Origin: Pseudomonas taeanensis MS-3
GTDB lineage: Bacteria > Pseudomonadota > Gammaproteobacteria > Pseudomonadales > Pseudomonadaceae
Direction of reading: 5' to 3'
Length of the DNA: 49,315 bases
Assembly (NCBI RefSeq): GCF_000498575.2
Contig: NZ_AWSQ01000004.1
Coordinates: 1 to 49,315, forward strand
The notes below the pieces were generated by a model. It had not been told where the DNA came from, did no database searches, and was given only the letters and a program-made list of their open reading frames with translations. Shown here one piece after another: positions 1 to 9,387 of this stretch (positions are counted from its first letter, which is position 1; every line of letters starts with the position of its first letter). The position numbers and the translations under genes are program-made.

Positions 1-21
1 TACCAACTGAGCTAACGACCC
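1..21 (-). tRNA. tRNA-Lys, 5' end only (runs off the left edge)
   Basis: The reverse complement of the first 21 bases begins GGGTCGTTAGCTCAGTTGGTA. This is the acceptor 5' strand, the U8 position and the start of the D-arm of a bacterial tRNA, and it matches the usual start of tRNA-Lys(UUU) in Pseudomonas. The anticodon is outside the window, so the identity rests on the acceptor sequence and on the known position of a tRNA-Lys gene beside queC in this genus. Confidence 0.8.
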
Positions 22-78
22 GACGCGAGGCGCATGATACTGATTTAATTCAGGAATTCAACACTTCGCGAAATATTT

Positions 79-753
79 TTAAGCGTAACGCGTGGGATCG
101 GCCAGACCCGCCGCCACAAAGCCCTCAGCACGCAGGCGACAGCTGTCGCATTTACCGCAGGCGCGGCCCTGATCATCGGCCTGATAGCAGGACACCGTCA
201 GGGCATAATCCACACCATGCTGCATACCAGCCTGGACAATCTCAGCCTTGCTCATGCTCTGCAACGGCGCCCGAATGCGAAAGCCCTGCCCTTCGACGCC
301 GGCTTTCGTCGCCAGATTAGCCATGCGCTGGAACGCCTCTACGAACTCCGGCCGGCAATCCGGGTACCCCGAATAATCCACGGCATTAACCCCGATAAAT
401 ACATCGCGCGCCCCCAGCACCTCAGCCCACCCCAAGGCCAAGGAGAGGAACACGGTATTGCGCGCTGGCACATAAGTCACCGGAATGCCCTCACTCGGCC
501 CTTCCGGCACCTCAATGCTGCTGTCGGTCAGCGCCGAGCCGCCGATGCCATTCAGGTTAAGCCCGATCACTTTGTGCTCGACCACGCCCAGCTGCCTGGC
601 CACTCGCTCGGCCGCCTGCAGCTCTGAACGATGACGCTGCCCATAATCGAAACTCATGCTGTAGCAGGCATAACCCTCGGCTTTTGCCAGGGCAACCACA
701 GTGGCCGAATCGAGACCGCCGGACAGCAGGATGACTGCTTTTTTTTCACTCAT
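79..753 (-). CDS. queC: 7-cyano-7-deazaguanine (preQ0) synthase QueC
   Basis: This cytoplasmic enzyme makes preQ0 from 7-carboxy-7-deazaguanine, ammonia and ATP, the last step before the nitrile reductase in queuosine tRNA-modification biosynthesis. The 224 residues have the family's normal length. The N-terminal PP-loop that binds ATP is SGGLDSATV at residues 11-19. The C-terminal zinc site is complete, with Cys189, Cys199, Cys202 and Cys205. The ATG at 753 has an AGAGGA ribosome site six bases upstream. The previous step, queE, lies 107 bases upstream on the same strand, so the two probably share a transcript. The stop is 57 bases from the tRNA-Lys gene. Confidence 0.97.
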   Translation of the reverse strand: MSEKKAVILLSGGLDSATVVALAKAEGYACYSMSFDYGQRHRSELQAAERVARQLGVVEHKVIGLNLNGIGGSALTDSSIEVPEGPSEGIPVTYVPARNTVFLSLALGWAEVLGARDVFIGVNAVDYSGYPDCRPEFVEAFQRMANLATKAGVEGQGFRIRAPLQSMSKAEIVQAGMQHGVDYALTVSCYQADDQGRACGKCDSCRLRAEGFVAAGLADPTRYA

Positions 754-860
754 GGGGTGTTCCTCTTTATTACCGACCCGCCAGACTTGTTATAGGCGCG
801 CCGAACAGCTTGAACAGCCATCTGGGACAGCGGAGTCCACAAGACAACAGCTCAGCCAAC

Positions 861-1508
861 TCAGTGACCCGGCTCGTCATTCCAGAGAATTTTGTGCAAC
901 TGCATCTGCAAACGCACCGGCAGGTTGTCGGCCACTATCCAGTCGGCCAGCGCGCGTGCATTCAACTGCTGATGACTCGGCGAGAACCACACCTCACCGG
1001 CACGCTGATCCAACCGGTACTGGATCAGCTTGGACACCGCCCAGTCATAGTCTTCGCGCGAGCAGATGACAAACTTGACCTGGTCATTCGGCGTTAGCAG
1101 CTCGATATTTTCATAACGATTGCGCGCCACTTCCGCCGAGCCCGGTGTCTTCAGGTCGAGCACCTTGCTCACCCGCGGATCGACCGCCGAAACATCCAGG
1201 GCACCACTGGTTTCCAGCGAGACCTCATAGCCGGCATCACACAGCCGCTCGAGCAAAGGAATGCAATTGGGTTGCGCCAACGGCTCACCACCGGTCACGC
1301 AGATATAACGCGGCTTATAGCCGGCGATCTGCTCGACAATGGCGTCAAGGGACATGACCTCCCCCCCACTGAAGGCGTAGGCGGTGTCGCAATATTGGCA
1401 GCGCAGGGGACAGCCGGTCAGGCGAACGAATACAGTCGGCAAGCCGGCAGTGCGCGTCTCACCCTGCAGCGAGTAGAAAATCTCGGTAATTCGCAGGTTT
1501 TTTTGCAT
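861..1508 (-). CDS. queE: 7-carboxy-7-deazaguanine synthase QueE (radical SAM)
   Basis: A radical-SAM enzyme that ring-contracts 6-carboxytetrahydropterin to 7-carboxy-7-deazaguanine in the queuosine pathway. The 215-residue protein opens with the QueE signature FYSLQGE (residues 11-17). It carries the iron-sulfur ligands Cys33, Cys37 and Cys40 in the CX3CX2C spacing. A CVTGGEP motif further on is the glycine-rich SAM-binding segment. It sits directly upstream of queC, which uses its product. The region before its start contains the terminator of the Tol-Pal operon, so queE-queC is probably transcribed from its own promoter between about 1510 and 1575. The assignment is secure. Confidence 0.96.
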   Translation of the reverse strand: MQKNLRITEIFYSLQGETRTAGLPTVFVRLTGCPLRCQYCDTAYAFSGGEVMSLDAIVEQIAGYKPRYICVTGGEPLAQPNCIPLLERLCDAGYEVSLETSGALDVSAVDPRVSKVLDLKTPGSAEVARNRYENIELLTPNDQVKFVICSREDYDWAVSKLIQYRLDQRAGEVWFSPSHQQLNARALADWIVADNLPVRLQMQLHKILWNDEPGH

Positions 1509-1577
1509 ATAGCCACGGGCGTGACGGCTAAACAGGCCATCCGCCTCCGTTGCGGGAAAAGGGCGAAGATTCTAACG

Positions 1578-1606
1578 AAAAAACCCGCGACAGGCGCGGG
1601 TTTTCT
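1578..1606 (-). terminator. Intrinsic terminator of the tol-pal-cpoB operon
   Basis: A 9-bp perfect stem, AAACCCGCG (1581-1589) with CGCGGGTTT (1595-1603), encloses a 5-base loop. On the minus strand a run of six T follows the second arm. It begins about 20 bases after the cpoB stop, which places the end of the Tol-Pal transcript here and separates it from queE. Confidence 0.85.
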
Positions 1607-1623
1607 TGATCGCATATTCAGCT

Positions 1624-2436
1624 TTAGGGTAAGCGCTGTAAATCACGCTGCGCCAATTGCGCCGCCGACGACCCCGGGTACTGGGCAATCACTTGCTGCA
1701 GAATGCCTTTGGCCTTGTCCACGTTACCCAGGCGCATTTCAACATCCGCCAGCTTGAACAATGAGTCAGGCACTTTTGCATGCTGCGGATACGCCTGACT
1801 GACCCTGGCAAAAGCCTGGCCCGCACCCTGCAGATCGCCCTTCGCCAGGTTCACTTCACCCAACCAATACTGAGCATTGCCGGCATATTGGCTGTCAGGG
1901 TATTTGCGCAGAAACGCCGAAAAAGCCTGGCTGGCCTTGTCGAAATCTTTGACCTTGATCAGATCGAAGGCAGCGTCATAAAACAGCTTCTCCTTCTCCG
2001 GATCGGCGGGCCCATTGCTGGCGGGCGACTGAGTCTGACCCACAGTAGGTGTTGGTGAAGCACTGCTCGCACCCTCACCCGAGGAATTCTGGGTGGCCGC
2101 AGCACCTGCTGCACCACTGCTCAAGCGTCGATCAAGATCCTGGTAACGCTCCAGGCCTTGTTGCTTCAATCGCTCAATTTCATTCTGCTGCTCTTCAAGC
2201 ATACCGCGCAGCTGCGCGATCTCCTGCTGCATCTGTTGCAGCTGATTGAACAGCATGCCCTGCGCCGAGGCAGGGGCCTCAGCCCCTCCCCCGGCGTAGG
2301 CGCCGGACGTGTCATAACCAGGCGATGGGTAACTACTGCCGTAACCGGCATCGTTATCCACCACAGGAACCTCAGCCCAAGCCGCAAGCGGCAGGCTGAG
2401 CACCAAAACGGTTAAAGCACGACGGCACATACGCAT
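1624..2436 (-). CDS. cpoB: Cell division coordinator CpoB (YbgF), periplasmic TPR protein
   Basis: In E. coli this periplasmic protein links Tol energy state to the peptidoglycan synthase PBP1b during constriction. The 270 residues show a Sec signal peptide (hydrophobic core about 8-20, cleavage near AWA-EV), a low-complexity Gly/Ser/Tyr segment and a coiled coil rich in Gln, Glu and Leu around residues 60-105. A Ser/Ala/Thr/Pro linker follows, then tetratricopeptide repeats from about residue 150 (for example YDAAFDLIKVKDFDKA and YWLGEVNLAKGD). It is the last gene of the Tol-Pal operon, six bases after pal and just before a terminator. Length and domain order are typical for pseudomonads. 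Confidence 0.95.
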   Translation of the reverse strand: MRMCRRALTVLVLSLPLAAWAEVPVVDNDAGYGSSYPSPGYDTSGAYAGGGAEAPASAQGMLFNQLQQMQQEIAQLRGMLEEQQNEIERLKQQGLERYQDLDRRLSSGAAGAAATQNSSGEGASSASPTPTVGQTQSPASNGPADPEKEKLFYDAAFDLIKVKDFDKASQAFSAFLRKYPDSQYAGNAQYWLGEVNLAKGDLQGAGQAFARVSQAYPQHAKVPDSLFKLADVEMRLGNVDKAKGILQQVIAQYPGSSAAQLAQRDLQRLP

Positions 2437-2442
2437 GGCGAA

Positions 2443-2940
2443 TTACTTACGCAGTTCGACGCGACGGTTCTGAGCCCAGGACTGCTCATCGTTACCGGTA
2501 GCAATCGCACGCTCTTCACCGTAGGAAACCAGCTCCAGCTGAGCAGGGGAAACACCCTGCAGTACCAGGTAGCGCTGCACGGCCTTGGAACGACGCTCAC
2601 CCAGTGCCATGTTGTATTCACGGGTGCCGCGCTCGTCAGCATGGCCTTCCAGAACGACGCGAGCGCCGTTGCCTTTCAGGTCCTTGGCGTGAACGTCGAG
2701 AGCGCGCATGGCTTCCGGCTTCAGGTCGGAGCTGTCGTATTCGAAGTAGAAAGTGGTGATAGCGCGCAGAGCCGCTTCTTCACTCAGGCTGCCGTCAACA
2801 GAACCAGTGTCGGAACCGTAACCAGCATTCGGATCAATAGCGCCTTCGCCTGCAGCATCGCCGCCCTTGGAGGAACAACCAACAGCCACGGCGAGAGCCA
2901 AGCTCAGTGCAGCAAATTTACCGAATTTCAGCATTTCCAT
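2443..2940 (-). CDS. pal: Peptidoglycan-associated lipoprotein Pal (OprL)
   Basis: An outer-membrane lipoprotein that binds peptidoglycan and, with TolB, holds the outer membrane to the wall; known as OprL in Pseudomonas. The signal peptide ends in a lipobox AVGC with the lipidated cysteine at residue 22. The OmpA-like domain fills the C-terminal two thirds, with the motifs [28 protein letters not shown] and [11 protein letters not shown] place the start at the ATG at 2940 (protein begins MEMLKFG, 165 residues) because AGGAG lies seven bases upstream; the ATG three bases earlier has poorer spacing. A reading frame extending further upstream would not give a lipoprotein signal. It matches P. 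aeruginosa OprL almost throughout. Confidence 0.97.
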   Translation of the reverse strand: MEMLKFGKFAALSLALAVAVGCSSKGGDAAGEGAIDPNAGYGSDTGSVDGSLSEEAALRAITTFYFEYDSSDLKPEAMRALDVHAKDLKGNGARVVLEGHADERGTREYNMALGERRSKAVQRYLVLQGVSPAQLELVSYGEERAIATGNDEQSWAQNRRVELRK

Positions 2941-3009
2941 CATGTAACTCCTAATGAACCCCAGTGTGTTAAGCAGTATTTCAAGCAGTAGCAAAGGTGT
3001 AGCGCCGCA

Positions 3010-4308
3010 TCAGTTCAGGTAGGGGGACCAGGAAGGCTCTCGAACTTCGCCTTGAGCGGTAGGAAGAGGGAGCCTAACGCGACCATTGGTGGACGCTAAC
3101 ATCAAGACTCCCCGACCCTGCTGGCGGGTGGCGTAGATTATCATGGTGCCGTTAGGTGCAACAGTGGGTGACTCATCCAAACTGGTATCAGAAAGAATGC
3201 GCAAATTACCCCGCTGAAGATCCTGTGCCGCTACTTTGAACACGGTATAACCATCCTGGCGGTGAATCATCACCAGGGTCTTTTCATCCGCAGAGAGTTT
3301 CGGGTTGGCGTTGTAGTTACCAACGAAGGTCACACGCTCAACCGCACCACTGGCGATGTTGGTTTTGTAGATTTGTGGCTTACCCGAACGATCCGAGGTG
3401 AAGTAGATGGTCTGGCCATCTTTACCCCAGAAGGGTTCGGTATCAATCGAGCCCTGATTGGTCACGCGACGCAGTTGCCGCGAGCCCATGTCCATCACAT
3501 AGATTTCCGGGTTGCCATCACGCGACAGCACGAAGGCCAGGCGACTGCCGTCCGGCGACCAGGCCGGCGCGCCATTCAGACCTTCGAAATTGGTGATCTG
3601 CTCACGCCGGCCGGTATCGATGTGCTGTACGAAGATACGCGGACGCTTCTGCTCGAATGACACATAGGCGATGCGCCGGCCATCAGGAGCAAACGACGGC
3701 GACAGAATTGGCTCACGCGATTGCAGCAGGGTCACTGCACGAGCGCCGTCGTAATCGGAGCGCTGCAAGGTATAGCGCGTATTGTTTACCGAGAAGCGCT
3801 CGGCGGTGACATAGAGCATGCGCGTGGAAAACGCGCCCTTGGTTCCAGTGAGCTTCTCGAACGACTGATCGGCAATATGATGGGCCATGTCGCGCAGTTG
3901 ATCGACTCCCCCACCCACGCTACCCGTCATCACCTGCTGTTCGGTGGCCACGTTGAACAACGCGTACTGAACCTGCAAACGGCCGCCACTGGGAACCATA
4001 CTGCCAACCAGGACATATTGGGCGCCAAGAGCCTTCCAATCGCGATAGATGAGTTCACTGGCCTGAGTCGGCAGGCTGATCATGTTCTGCTTCGGGATCG
4101 GCTCGAAAACCCCCGTATTGCGCAGATCCTTGCCAATAATGTCGGCCATATCCTCTGGCAGCACGCTACCGCCCTGCCAACCAAACGGCACCACGGCAAT
4201 CGGTGTCGCACGATCACTACCGCTACTGATCACCAGGGGGTCAGCCGCCTGAACATTGCCGACCAACATGGCCAGCCCCACCAGGACAATACGCATCAGG
4301 GTATTCAC
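3010..4308 (-). CDS. tolB: Tol-Pal system periplasmic protein TolB
   Basis: A periplasmic beta-propeller protein that binds Pal and is released from it by TolA during cell constriction. It has a signal peptide ending near VQA-ADP, an N-terminal alpha/beta domain (about 25-160) and a C-terminal propeller with recurring [10 protein letters not shown] and [13 protein letters not shown] blades. The open frame reaches a TTG at 4317, but GGAG lies only two bases before it. The GTG at 4308 is 11 bases after GGAG and gives 432 residues, the length I recall for P. aeruginosa TolB, so I prefer it. An ATG at 4296 would leave a shortened signal peptide. It follows tolA almost directly. Confidence 0.95.
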   Translation of the reverse strand: MNTLMRIVLVGLAMLVGNVQAADPLVISSGSDRATPIAVVPFGWQGGSVLPEDMADIIGKDLRNTGVFEPIPKQNMISLPTQASELIYRDWKALGAQYVLVGSMVPSGGRLQVQYALFNVATEQQVMTGSVGGGVDQLRDMAHHIADQSFEKLTGTKGAFSTRMLYVTAERFSVNNTRYTLQRSDYDGARAVTLLQSREPILSPSFAPDGRRIAYVSFEQKRPRIFVQHIDTGRREQITNFEGLNGAPAWSPDGSRLAFVLSRDGNPEIYVMDMGSRQLRRVTNQGSIDTEPFWGKDGQTIYFTSDRSGKPQIYKTNIASGAVERVTFVGNYNANPKLSADEKTLVMIHRQDGYTVFKVAAQDLQRGNLRILSDTSLDESPTVAPNGTMIIYATRQQGRGVLMLASTNGRVRLPLPTAQGEVREPSWSPYLN

Positions 4309-4313
4309 TGAGT

Positions 4314-5315
4314 TCAATTCTCCGGTTTGAATAAGACAGCGCGCTGCCTATATAAGCGATCAAAGGTAGCGCGATCCAATTGTTGCATTTCCGCGATACG
4401 CCCAACGTTGCGCACCGCTTGTACCGCCGAACTATCGAAAGCCGCATCACCACTGGAGCGGGTGACACTGGCATTGGTAATGGTGCCATCGGGCAACATC
4501 TGAATCAGTAACGCAACGCTCATCCCGCTACGGGCCGACATAGGTCTTTGCCAGCTTTCGGTGATCAGCTTAATGATCAAGTCATCAAGATTACCGGCCA
4601 CCTGATCACCCAAGGTTTCGGCTAACGCCTGCTGATGACCGACTTCGTCAGACAGCAGCTCGGCCAATGCAGCAGCCTTCTTATCCTCAGCCGCTTTGCG
4701 GCTGGCCTCTTGAGCAGCTTTTTTCTTGGCATCATCGGCGGCTTTTTTCTTAGCAGCCTCAGCAGCGGCCTTTTTCTTGGCCTCTTCTGCTGCCTTCTTC
4801 TTGGCCTCTTCCGCCGCCTTTTTCTTGGCATCTTCGGCGGCTTTCTTCTTCGCCGCTTCGTCCGCCGCTTGTTTCTTGGCGATATCGGCCTTCTTCTTTT
4901 GCTCGGCGGCTTTCTTCGCCGCCTCAGCTTGTTTTTCCGCAGCGTCGGCCTTCGCCGCATCCGCTTTTTTAGCCGCTTCGGCCTTTCGAACCTCATCGGC
5001 TTTCTTTTGTTCCGCAGCCTTCGCCGCTGCCTGCTTCTGCTGCTCGGCTTTTTTCTGTTCCAGCTGTTCGGTTTCGTACTGCGGCGCAGCGGTTTTCTTC
5101 GCCTCGCCAGCAATTTTCTGGTTGGTCTGAGTGGTCGCCTGGCTTTGCGACTTCAATTGATACAAGGTTGCCTGCACGACGGGCCTTGCCGGCGGTAAAT
5201 CCGGGGCAAAGGCAAAACTGACGAACAGCATCGCAAACATCAGGGTGTGCAGCGCCACCGCCCACACCACCGGCCAGAACAGGCTTTCCGAAGAAGAGCG
5301 CTCACGCTGTTGCAT
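4314..5315 (-). CDS. tolA: Cell envelope integrity protein TolA
   Basis: An inner-membrane protein that spans the periplasm and couples the TolQ-TolR motor to Pal and TolB. Domain I is a single transmembrane helix (about residues 13-36, with His23 inside it, as in the TolA/TonB contact motif). Domain II is a long Ala/Lys/Glu helix of degenerate eight-residue repeats (about 68-215). Domain III is a small globular TonB-like fold (about 225-333). The 333 residues are normal for the genus. The ATG overlaps the tolR stop as TGATG, indicating translational coupling. Reading frames on the opposite strand of domain II are long only because of the repeat composition. Confidence 0.97.
   Translation of the reverse strand: MQQRERSSSESLFWPVVWAVALHTLMFAMLFVSFAFAPDLPPARPVVQATLYQLKSQSQATTQTNQKIAGEAKKTAAPQYETEQLEQKKAEQQKQAAAKAAEQKKADEVRKAEAAKKADAAKADAAEKQAEAAKKAAEQKKKADIAKKQAADEAAKKKAAEDAKKKAAEEAKKKAAEEAKKKAAAEAAKKKAADDAKKKAAQEASRKAAEDKKAAALAELLSDEVGHQQALAETLGDQVAGNLDDLIIKLITESWQRPMSARSGMSVALLIQMLPDGTITNASVTRSSGDAAFDSSAVQAVRNVGRIAEMQQLDRATFDRLYRQRAVLFKPEN
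4700..5060 (-). repeat. In-gene degenerate repeats encoding TolA domain II
   Basis: Within tolA, units of about 24 bases (for example GCCTTCTTCTTGGCCTCTTC on the plus strand) recur in near-tandem. They encode [12 protein letters not shown] octads that form one long charged helix. Such repeats can change in number by slippage, so the length of this part of TolA is expected to vary between strains. Confidence 0.8.
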
Positions 5316-5767
5316 CAGGGCGCCTCGGTAATCAGCCCGACGTTACCCACGTCAGCCTGCTGCAAGCCACTCATGGCTAACATCACCGTACCGTAATCGA
5401 CCGCCCTGTCTCCACGCACGAACACTTGTACTTGCTTACCCTGGCGACGGCTCTCAGCCAGGATGCCGGTCACCGCACGCGTCATCTCATCCAGAGTCAT
5501 GGCCTGATCCTGCACGGTATCGACATCGACCTCGGTGCCCATGTTCCAGTAATAGGATTTGTCGGCCTTGATCGAAATGGTCAGTACCTGGGCGTTATTG
5601 TCTTGTGGCAGCACTTCGCTGCTGACTTTCGGCAGGTCGACCTTGACCCCCTGATTGAGCATTGGCGCGGTCACCATAAAGATCACCAGCAGCACCAACA
5701 TCACATCGATGTAGGGCACCACGTTCATCTCGGCGACGGGCTTGCGTCTGTTGCGAATTCTGGCCAT
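5315..5767 (-). CDS. tolR: Tol-Pal system protein TolR (ExbD/TolR family)
   Basis: Inner-membrane stator component that, with TolQ, uses the proton gradient to energise TolA. The 150-residue protein has a short basic cytoplasmic N-terminus, one transmembrane helix (about 18-36) and a periplasmic domain. The helix carries the family's essential aspartate (Asp21 in PYIDVMLVLL). The PMLNQGVKVDLP segment that follows is also typical. It lies 33 bases downstream of tolQ and overlaps tolA by one base, consistent with the conserved Q-R-A-B-Pal operon order. Confidence 0.97.
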   Translation of the reverse strand: MARIRNRRKPVAEMNVVPYIDVMLVLLVIFMVTAPMLNQGVKVDLPKVSSEVLPQDNNAQVLTISIKADKSYYWNMGTEVDVDTVQDQAMTLDEMTRAVTGILAESRRQGKQVQVFVRGDRAVDYGTVMLAMSGLQQADVGNVGLITEAP

Positions 5768-5800
5768 GGCTTGAAAACCTGTATTGAGAATGCCTAAGGC

Positions 5801-6496
5801 TTAGTCGTCGCGGGTGTGCACTTTACGGTGCAGGATCGCCTGGAACTCATCGGCGAAGGTGTAGTAGCGGCCGATCAGCATCTCGCCACGGGAGGAGAAG
5901 CGGTTGTAGGCGATCACCGCTGGAATGGCTGCGAACAGGCCGATAGCGGTAGCGATCAGGGCCTCGGCGATACCCGGCGCCACGGTGGCCAGGGTCGCTT
6001 GCTGCACCTGGGCCAAGCCACGGAAGGAGTTCATGATGCCCCACACGGTACCGAACAGACCAATGTAGGGGCTGGTGGAGCCGACTGTGGCGAGAAACGG
6101 CAGGCTTTGCTCGAGCTTCTCCTCTTCACGCGAGATGGCTACGCGCATGCCACGGGCCACGCCGTCCATCACCGCATCTGGATCGACACCTTGTTGCTGA
6201 CGCAAGCGGGAGAATTCCTTGAAGCCGGCGCGGAAGATCTGCTCCAGACCAGAGTCCGGATCCGGATTGCTACCCGCCTGACGATATAACTTGGACAGGT
6301 CGATACCGGACCAGAAACGCTCCTCGAAGTTATCCAGGGCGCGCTTGGCGGCGCGCAGCAGTGTGCTGCGCTGGAAGATCATGACCCACGAAGTGACCGA
6401 AGCGGCCACCAGCGTCAGCATCACCAGCTGCACCACCAGGCTGGCGTTGCTAATCAAACTCCACATCGACATGTGGTCAACGGCGTTGGCTTCCAC
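5801..6496 (-). CDS. tolQ: Tol-Pal system protein TolQ (MotA/TolQ/ExbB proton channel)
   Basis: Proton-channel subunit of the Tol motor in the inner membrane. The 231 residues contain three transmembrane segments (about 14-36, 135-158 and 170-195). The latter two include the family's conserved stretches SPYIGLFGTVWGIM and APGIAEALIATAIGL. The start is a GTG at 6496 with AGGAG seven bases upstream; no nearby ATG gives the conserved N-terminus VVQLV after the first helix. The gap to ybgC is two bases, so the two genes are translationally linked. Confidence 0.97.
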   Translation of the reverse strand: MEANAVDHMSMWSLISNASLVVQLVMLTLVAASVTSWVMIFQRSTLLRAAKRALDNFEERFWSGIDLSKLYRQAGSNPDPDSGLEQIFRAGFKEFSRLRQQQGVDPDAVMDGVARGMRVAISREEEKLEQSLPFLATVGSTSPYIGLFGTVWGIMNSFRGLAQVQQATLATVAPGIAEALIATAIGLFAAIPAVIAYNRFSSRGEMLIGRYYTFADEFQAILHRKVHTRDD

Positions 6497-6498
6497 GC

Positions 6499-6951
6499 TT
6501 ACTCTCCTGCTTTGGATGTACCCGGGCTGCTCAGGACGGCAAAGGCCGTACGCAAAGCTTGGGGAATAGCCCGGGGTTTCAAATTGTCGGCGCGCACACA
6601 GGCCACCAAAAACTGCCCCTCACAGAGCAGCACGTCATCCGCAGCCCGCCTGACCTGTTGACGAAAACGCAGGCTGGCACGGTTTAATTCGATTACTTGC
6701 GCACTGACCAGCAACTCATCGTCGAGACGGGCCGGTGCGTGATAGCGCGCCTCCGCTGAATGCACGACGAACAACAGGCCCTCACCCGCCAGCGTTGACT
6801 GGGCAAAGCCCAGGTCGCGTAGGCACTCGGTGCGAGCCCGCTCCATAAATTTGAGGTAGTTGACGTAGTAGACGATGCCGCCGGCATCGGTGTCTTCGTA
6901 ATAAACTCGACAACGATGAGCGAAAGGCTGAACTCCGTTTTGCGCGTGCAT
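6499..6951 (-). CDS. ybgC: Acyl-CoA thioesterase YbgC, Tol-Pal associated
   Basis: A hot-dog-fold thioesterase of the 4-hydroxybenzoyl-CoA thioesterase type and the first gene of the Tol-Pal operon in most proteobacteria. The signature [22 protein letters not shown] is at about residues 18-39, and Asp22 corresponds to the catalytic aspartate. The histidine found after this motif in many YbgC proteins is tyrosine here (Tyr29), as I believe is common in pseudomonads. Length is 150 residues. An AGGAG lies 13 bases before the ATG, a rather long spacing, and the gene is 52 bases downstream of ruvB. Its substrate in Pseudomonas is not established. Confidence 0.94.
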   Translation of the reverse strand: MHAQNGVQPFAHRCRVYYEDTDAGGIVYYVNYLKFMERARTECLRDLGFAQSTLAGEGLLFVVHSAEARYHAPARLDDELLVSAQVIELNRASLRFRQQVRRAADDVLLCEGQFLVACVRADNLKPRAIPQALRTAFAVLSSPGTSKAGE

Positions 6952-7003
6952 ACTGTAGTGCTAGCTCCTGAACTTGCCAATTGGCTACAGCAAGTATTTT
7001 TTC

Positions 7004-8056
7004 TTACTCGCCACTGCTGTCGAACAGGTCGGCGGTCGGTAATTCGCCCATGCGCTTTGGCACATTCAGGCCGAAATGCAGGTAAGCATGCCGTGTCACC
7101 ACCCGCCCTCGCGGGGTGCGCATGATAAAGCCCTGTTGAATCAGGTAAGGCTCCAACACATCTTCGATGGTATGGCGTTCCTCACTGATCGCCGCGGCCA
7201 AGCTATCGACCCCCACCGGGCCGCCGTCGAATTTCTCCATCATGGTCAGTAACAGCCGGCGATCCTGGTGATCGAAACCACGCTCATCGACATTCAACAG
7301 ATTCAGCGCCCGATCGGCGATCTCTCGGGTGATGTCACCCTGACCACGCACCTCGGCGAAGTCGCGCACGCGGCGCAGCAGTCGATTGGCGATACGCGGC
7401 GTCCCCCGCGCACGCCGGGCGATTTCAAACGCCCCCTGGGCCTCAATTGGCAAGCCGAGAATACCTGCCGAACGTGTGACGATGGTTGCCAGATCCTCGA
7501 CACTGTAAAACTCCAGACGCTGGACGATACCGAAGCGATCACGCAACGGATTGGTCAGCATGCCCGCGCGGGTAGTGGCGCCGACCAAGGTAAAAGGTGG
7601 CAAATCCAGCTTGATCGAGCGCGCGGCGGGCCCCTCGCCAATCATGATATCGAGCTGAAAATCCTCCATCGCCGGGTACAGGACTTCCTCGACAATCGGC
7701 GACAGACGATGGATTTCATCGACGAACAGCACGTCGCCCGGCTCAAGATTGGTCAGCAGCGCAGCCAGATCACCCGGCCGCTCCAGCACCGGACCCGAGG
7801 TGCTCTTGATCGACACCCCCATTTCCTGGGCAATGATATTGGCCAGAGTGGTCTTACCGAGACCTGGCGGGCCGAAGATCAGGGTGTGATCCAATGCCTC
7901 GCTACGACCTTTCGCGGCCTGAATGAACAGCTCCATCTGTTCGCGCACACTCGGCTGGCCGATGTATTCGGCCAGCTTTAACGGCCGAATGGCTCGATCC
8001 ACCTGCTCATCGCGGTCGCGGGGTGTGGCGGTAATCAGGCGATCTGCTTCTAGCAT
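7004..8056 (-). CDS. ruvB: Holliday junction branch migration ATPase RuvB
   Basis: The hexameric AAA+ motor that, with RuvA, drives branch migration of Holliday junctions in recombinational repair. The 350-residue protein has Walker [10 protein letters not shown] (residues 62-70), Walker [11 protein letters not shown] and sensor 1 LVGATTRAG. The arginine-finger region PLRDRFG is present, and a winged-helix DNA-binding domain ends near [10 protein letters not shown]. It follows ruvA by six bases in the usual ruvC-ruvA-ruvB order. I see no LexA box of the CTGT-N8-ACAG type upstream of the cluster. Confidence 0.98.
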   Translation of the reverse strand: MLEADRLITATPRDRDEQVDRAIRPLKLAEYIGQPSVREQMELFIQAAKGRSEALDHTLIFGPPGLGKTTLANIIAQEMGVSIKSTSGPVLERPGDLAALLTNLEPGDVLFVDEIHRLSPIVEEVLYPAMEDFQLDIMIGEGPAARSIKLDLPPFTLVGATTRAGMLTNPLRDRFGIVQRLEFYSVEDLATIVTRSAGILGLPIEAQGAFEIARRARGTPRIANRLLRRVRDFAEVRGQGDITREIADRALNLLNVDERGFDHQDRRLLLTMMEKFDGGPVGVDSLAAAISEERHTIEDVLEPYLIQQGFIMRTPRGRVVTRHAYLHFGLNVPKRMGELPTADLFDSSGE

Positions 8057-8062
8057 CTGGAG

Positions 8063-8668
8063 TTACACCATTCCCTTCAGGGCACGACGAATCATATCTT
8101 CACTGCTCAAACCATCTTCCTTAATAGCGGAGACGGCGCGACTGGCTTCTTGTGGTTTATAACCTAGAGAAATAAGTGCACTGACTGCATCATCCTCCGC
8201 GCTTGAGACTGCACCACCGGCGCGAGGTTCAACGACCAGGGTCGCCATACCCGGCACGGCCTCCCAGGCCTTGAAACGATCTTTCAGTTCAACCAGCAGA
8301 CGCTCGGCAGTTTTCTTGCCAACGCCGGGAATTTTCACCAGCACCGAGGCATCCTGGACTTGCACGCAACGCACCAGCTCATCGACTTCCAGGCCGGACA
8401 TCAATGCCAGCGCCAGCTTCGGACCAACGCCATTGAGACGGATCAGCTCGCGAAACAGTTGACGCTCGCGCTTCTCGAAGAAGCCATAGAGCAGATGAGC
8501 ATCCTCACGCACCACCAAATGAGTGTGCAGGGTCACCGGCTCGCCGACTGCGGGCAACCGGTACAGGGTGGTCATCGGCACTTCCAGCTCATAGCCGAGC
8601 CCATGCACATCCACAATCAAATGCGGCGGTTGTTTTTCCGCCAAGGTGCCGCGCAAACGTCCGATCAC
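8063..8668 (-). CDS. ruvA: Holliday junction branch migration protein RuvA
   Basis: Tetrameric DNA-binding protein that grips the four-way junction and loads RuvB. The 201 residues show an N-terminal OB-fold ([12 protein letters not shown] to about residue 63), helix-hairpin-helix motifs ([18 protein letters not shown] and [19 protein letters not shown]) and a C-terminal RuvB-binding domain ([13 protein letters not shown]). The start is a GTG at 8668 with AAGGA eight bases upstream. ruvC ends 21 bases upstream, so ruvCAB is one operon. Confidence 0.98.
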   Translation of the reverse strand: MIGRLRGTLAEKQPPHLIVDVHGLGYELEVPMTTLYRLPAVGEPVTLHTHLVVREDAHLLYGFFEKRERQLFRELIRLNGVGPKLALALMSGLEVDELVRCVQVQDASVLVKIPGVGKKTAERLLVELKDRFKAWEAVPGMATLVVEPRAGGAVSSAEDDAVSALISLGYKPQEASRAVSAIKEDGLSSEDMIRRALKGMV

Positions 8669-8689
8669 CGCTGTGTTCCTTAAATAACA

Positions 8690-9214
8690 TTACAAACGAA
8701 GGCGGCCACTGCGCCGCTTGGCGCCTGCCAGACCATGGGGAATCAGACTTTGCCGATGATGGGCGTGGCACAGGGCAATGGCCAGGGCATCCGACGCGTC
8801 GATCTGTGGCTTCTGCACCAGCTTGAGCAGATGCATGACCATCATCTGTACCTGTTCTTTATCCGCCCCGCCGGTACCGGCAATAGCCTGCTTGACCTGG
8901 GTGGCGGTGTACTCGGACACATCCAGCCCCGCTTCGACACCCGCTACAATTGCGACGCCCCGGGCCTGACCGAGCTTCAATGCGGAGTCCGGGTTACGCG
9001 CCATAAACACCTGCTCGATGCCCATGGTCACCGGCCCATAGGTTTCGATGACCTCACGCACACCCCGAAACACGATCTGCAAGCGCTCGGGCATCGACCC
9101 GCTGCCGGTACGGATGCAGCCCGAAGCGACATACTCACAGCTGCGTCCGGTGTCGCGCACTACCCCATAACCGGTGATGCGCGAACCGGGATCGATGCCG
9201 AGAATCAGTGTCAT
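8690..9214 (-). CDS. ruvC: Crossover junction endodeoxyribonuclease RuvC
   Basis: Dimeric resolvase that cuts Holliday junctions symmetrically. The 174-residue protein carries all four acidic catalytic residues: Asp8 ([13 protein letters not shown]), Glu67 (MGIEQVF), Asp139 and Asp142 ([15 protein letters not shown]). Length is normal. It is the first gene of the ruvCAB operon, starting 174 bases downstream of the yebC stop. A yebC terminator lies in that gap, so ruvC probably has its own promoter there. Confidence 0.98.
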   Translation of the reverse strand: MTLILGIDPGSRITGYGVVRDTGRSCEYVASGCIRTGSGSMPERLQIVFRGVREVIETYGPVTMGIEQVFMARNPDSALKLGQARGVAIVAGVEAGLDVSEYTATQVKQAIAGTGGADKEQVQMMVMHLLKLVQKPQIDASDALAIALCHAHHRQSLIPHGLAGAKRRSGRLRL

Positions 9215-9323
9215 ACCCTGCCATCCGACCGAGGCGCCGACCAGAGCCAGCCACCATACTGTTTATTTATCCAGCCAGCAGTATAGGGGCAGCCCTTCAC
9301 ATCGTCACCCGCAAAACAGCCAT

Positions 9324-9372
9324 GAAAAAGCCGGAAGCGCCAAGGCAGCACATGCCCGACAACTTCCGGCTT
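9324..9372 (-). terminator. Probable intrinsic terminator after yebC
   Basis: Arms AAGCCGGAAG (9328-9337) and CTTCCGGCTT (9363-9372) form a perfect 10-bp stem. On the minus strand the second arm runs into five T. The 25-base loop is longer than usual, so it is slightly less certain than the others. It begins 15 bases after the yebC stop. Confidence 0.65.
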
Positions 9373-9387
9373 ACTCACAACGCTCGC

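Noticed and set aside
4622..5198. Several long open frames antisense to or out of frame with the middle of tolA (134, 163 and 187 codons)
   Set aside because: They are low-complexity products (Ala/Phe, Arg/Lys or Leu/Phe-rich) created by the TolA repeat composition and have no start signals of their own.
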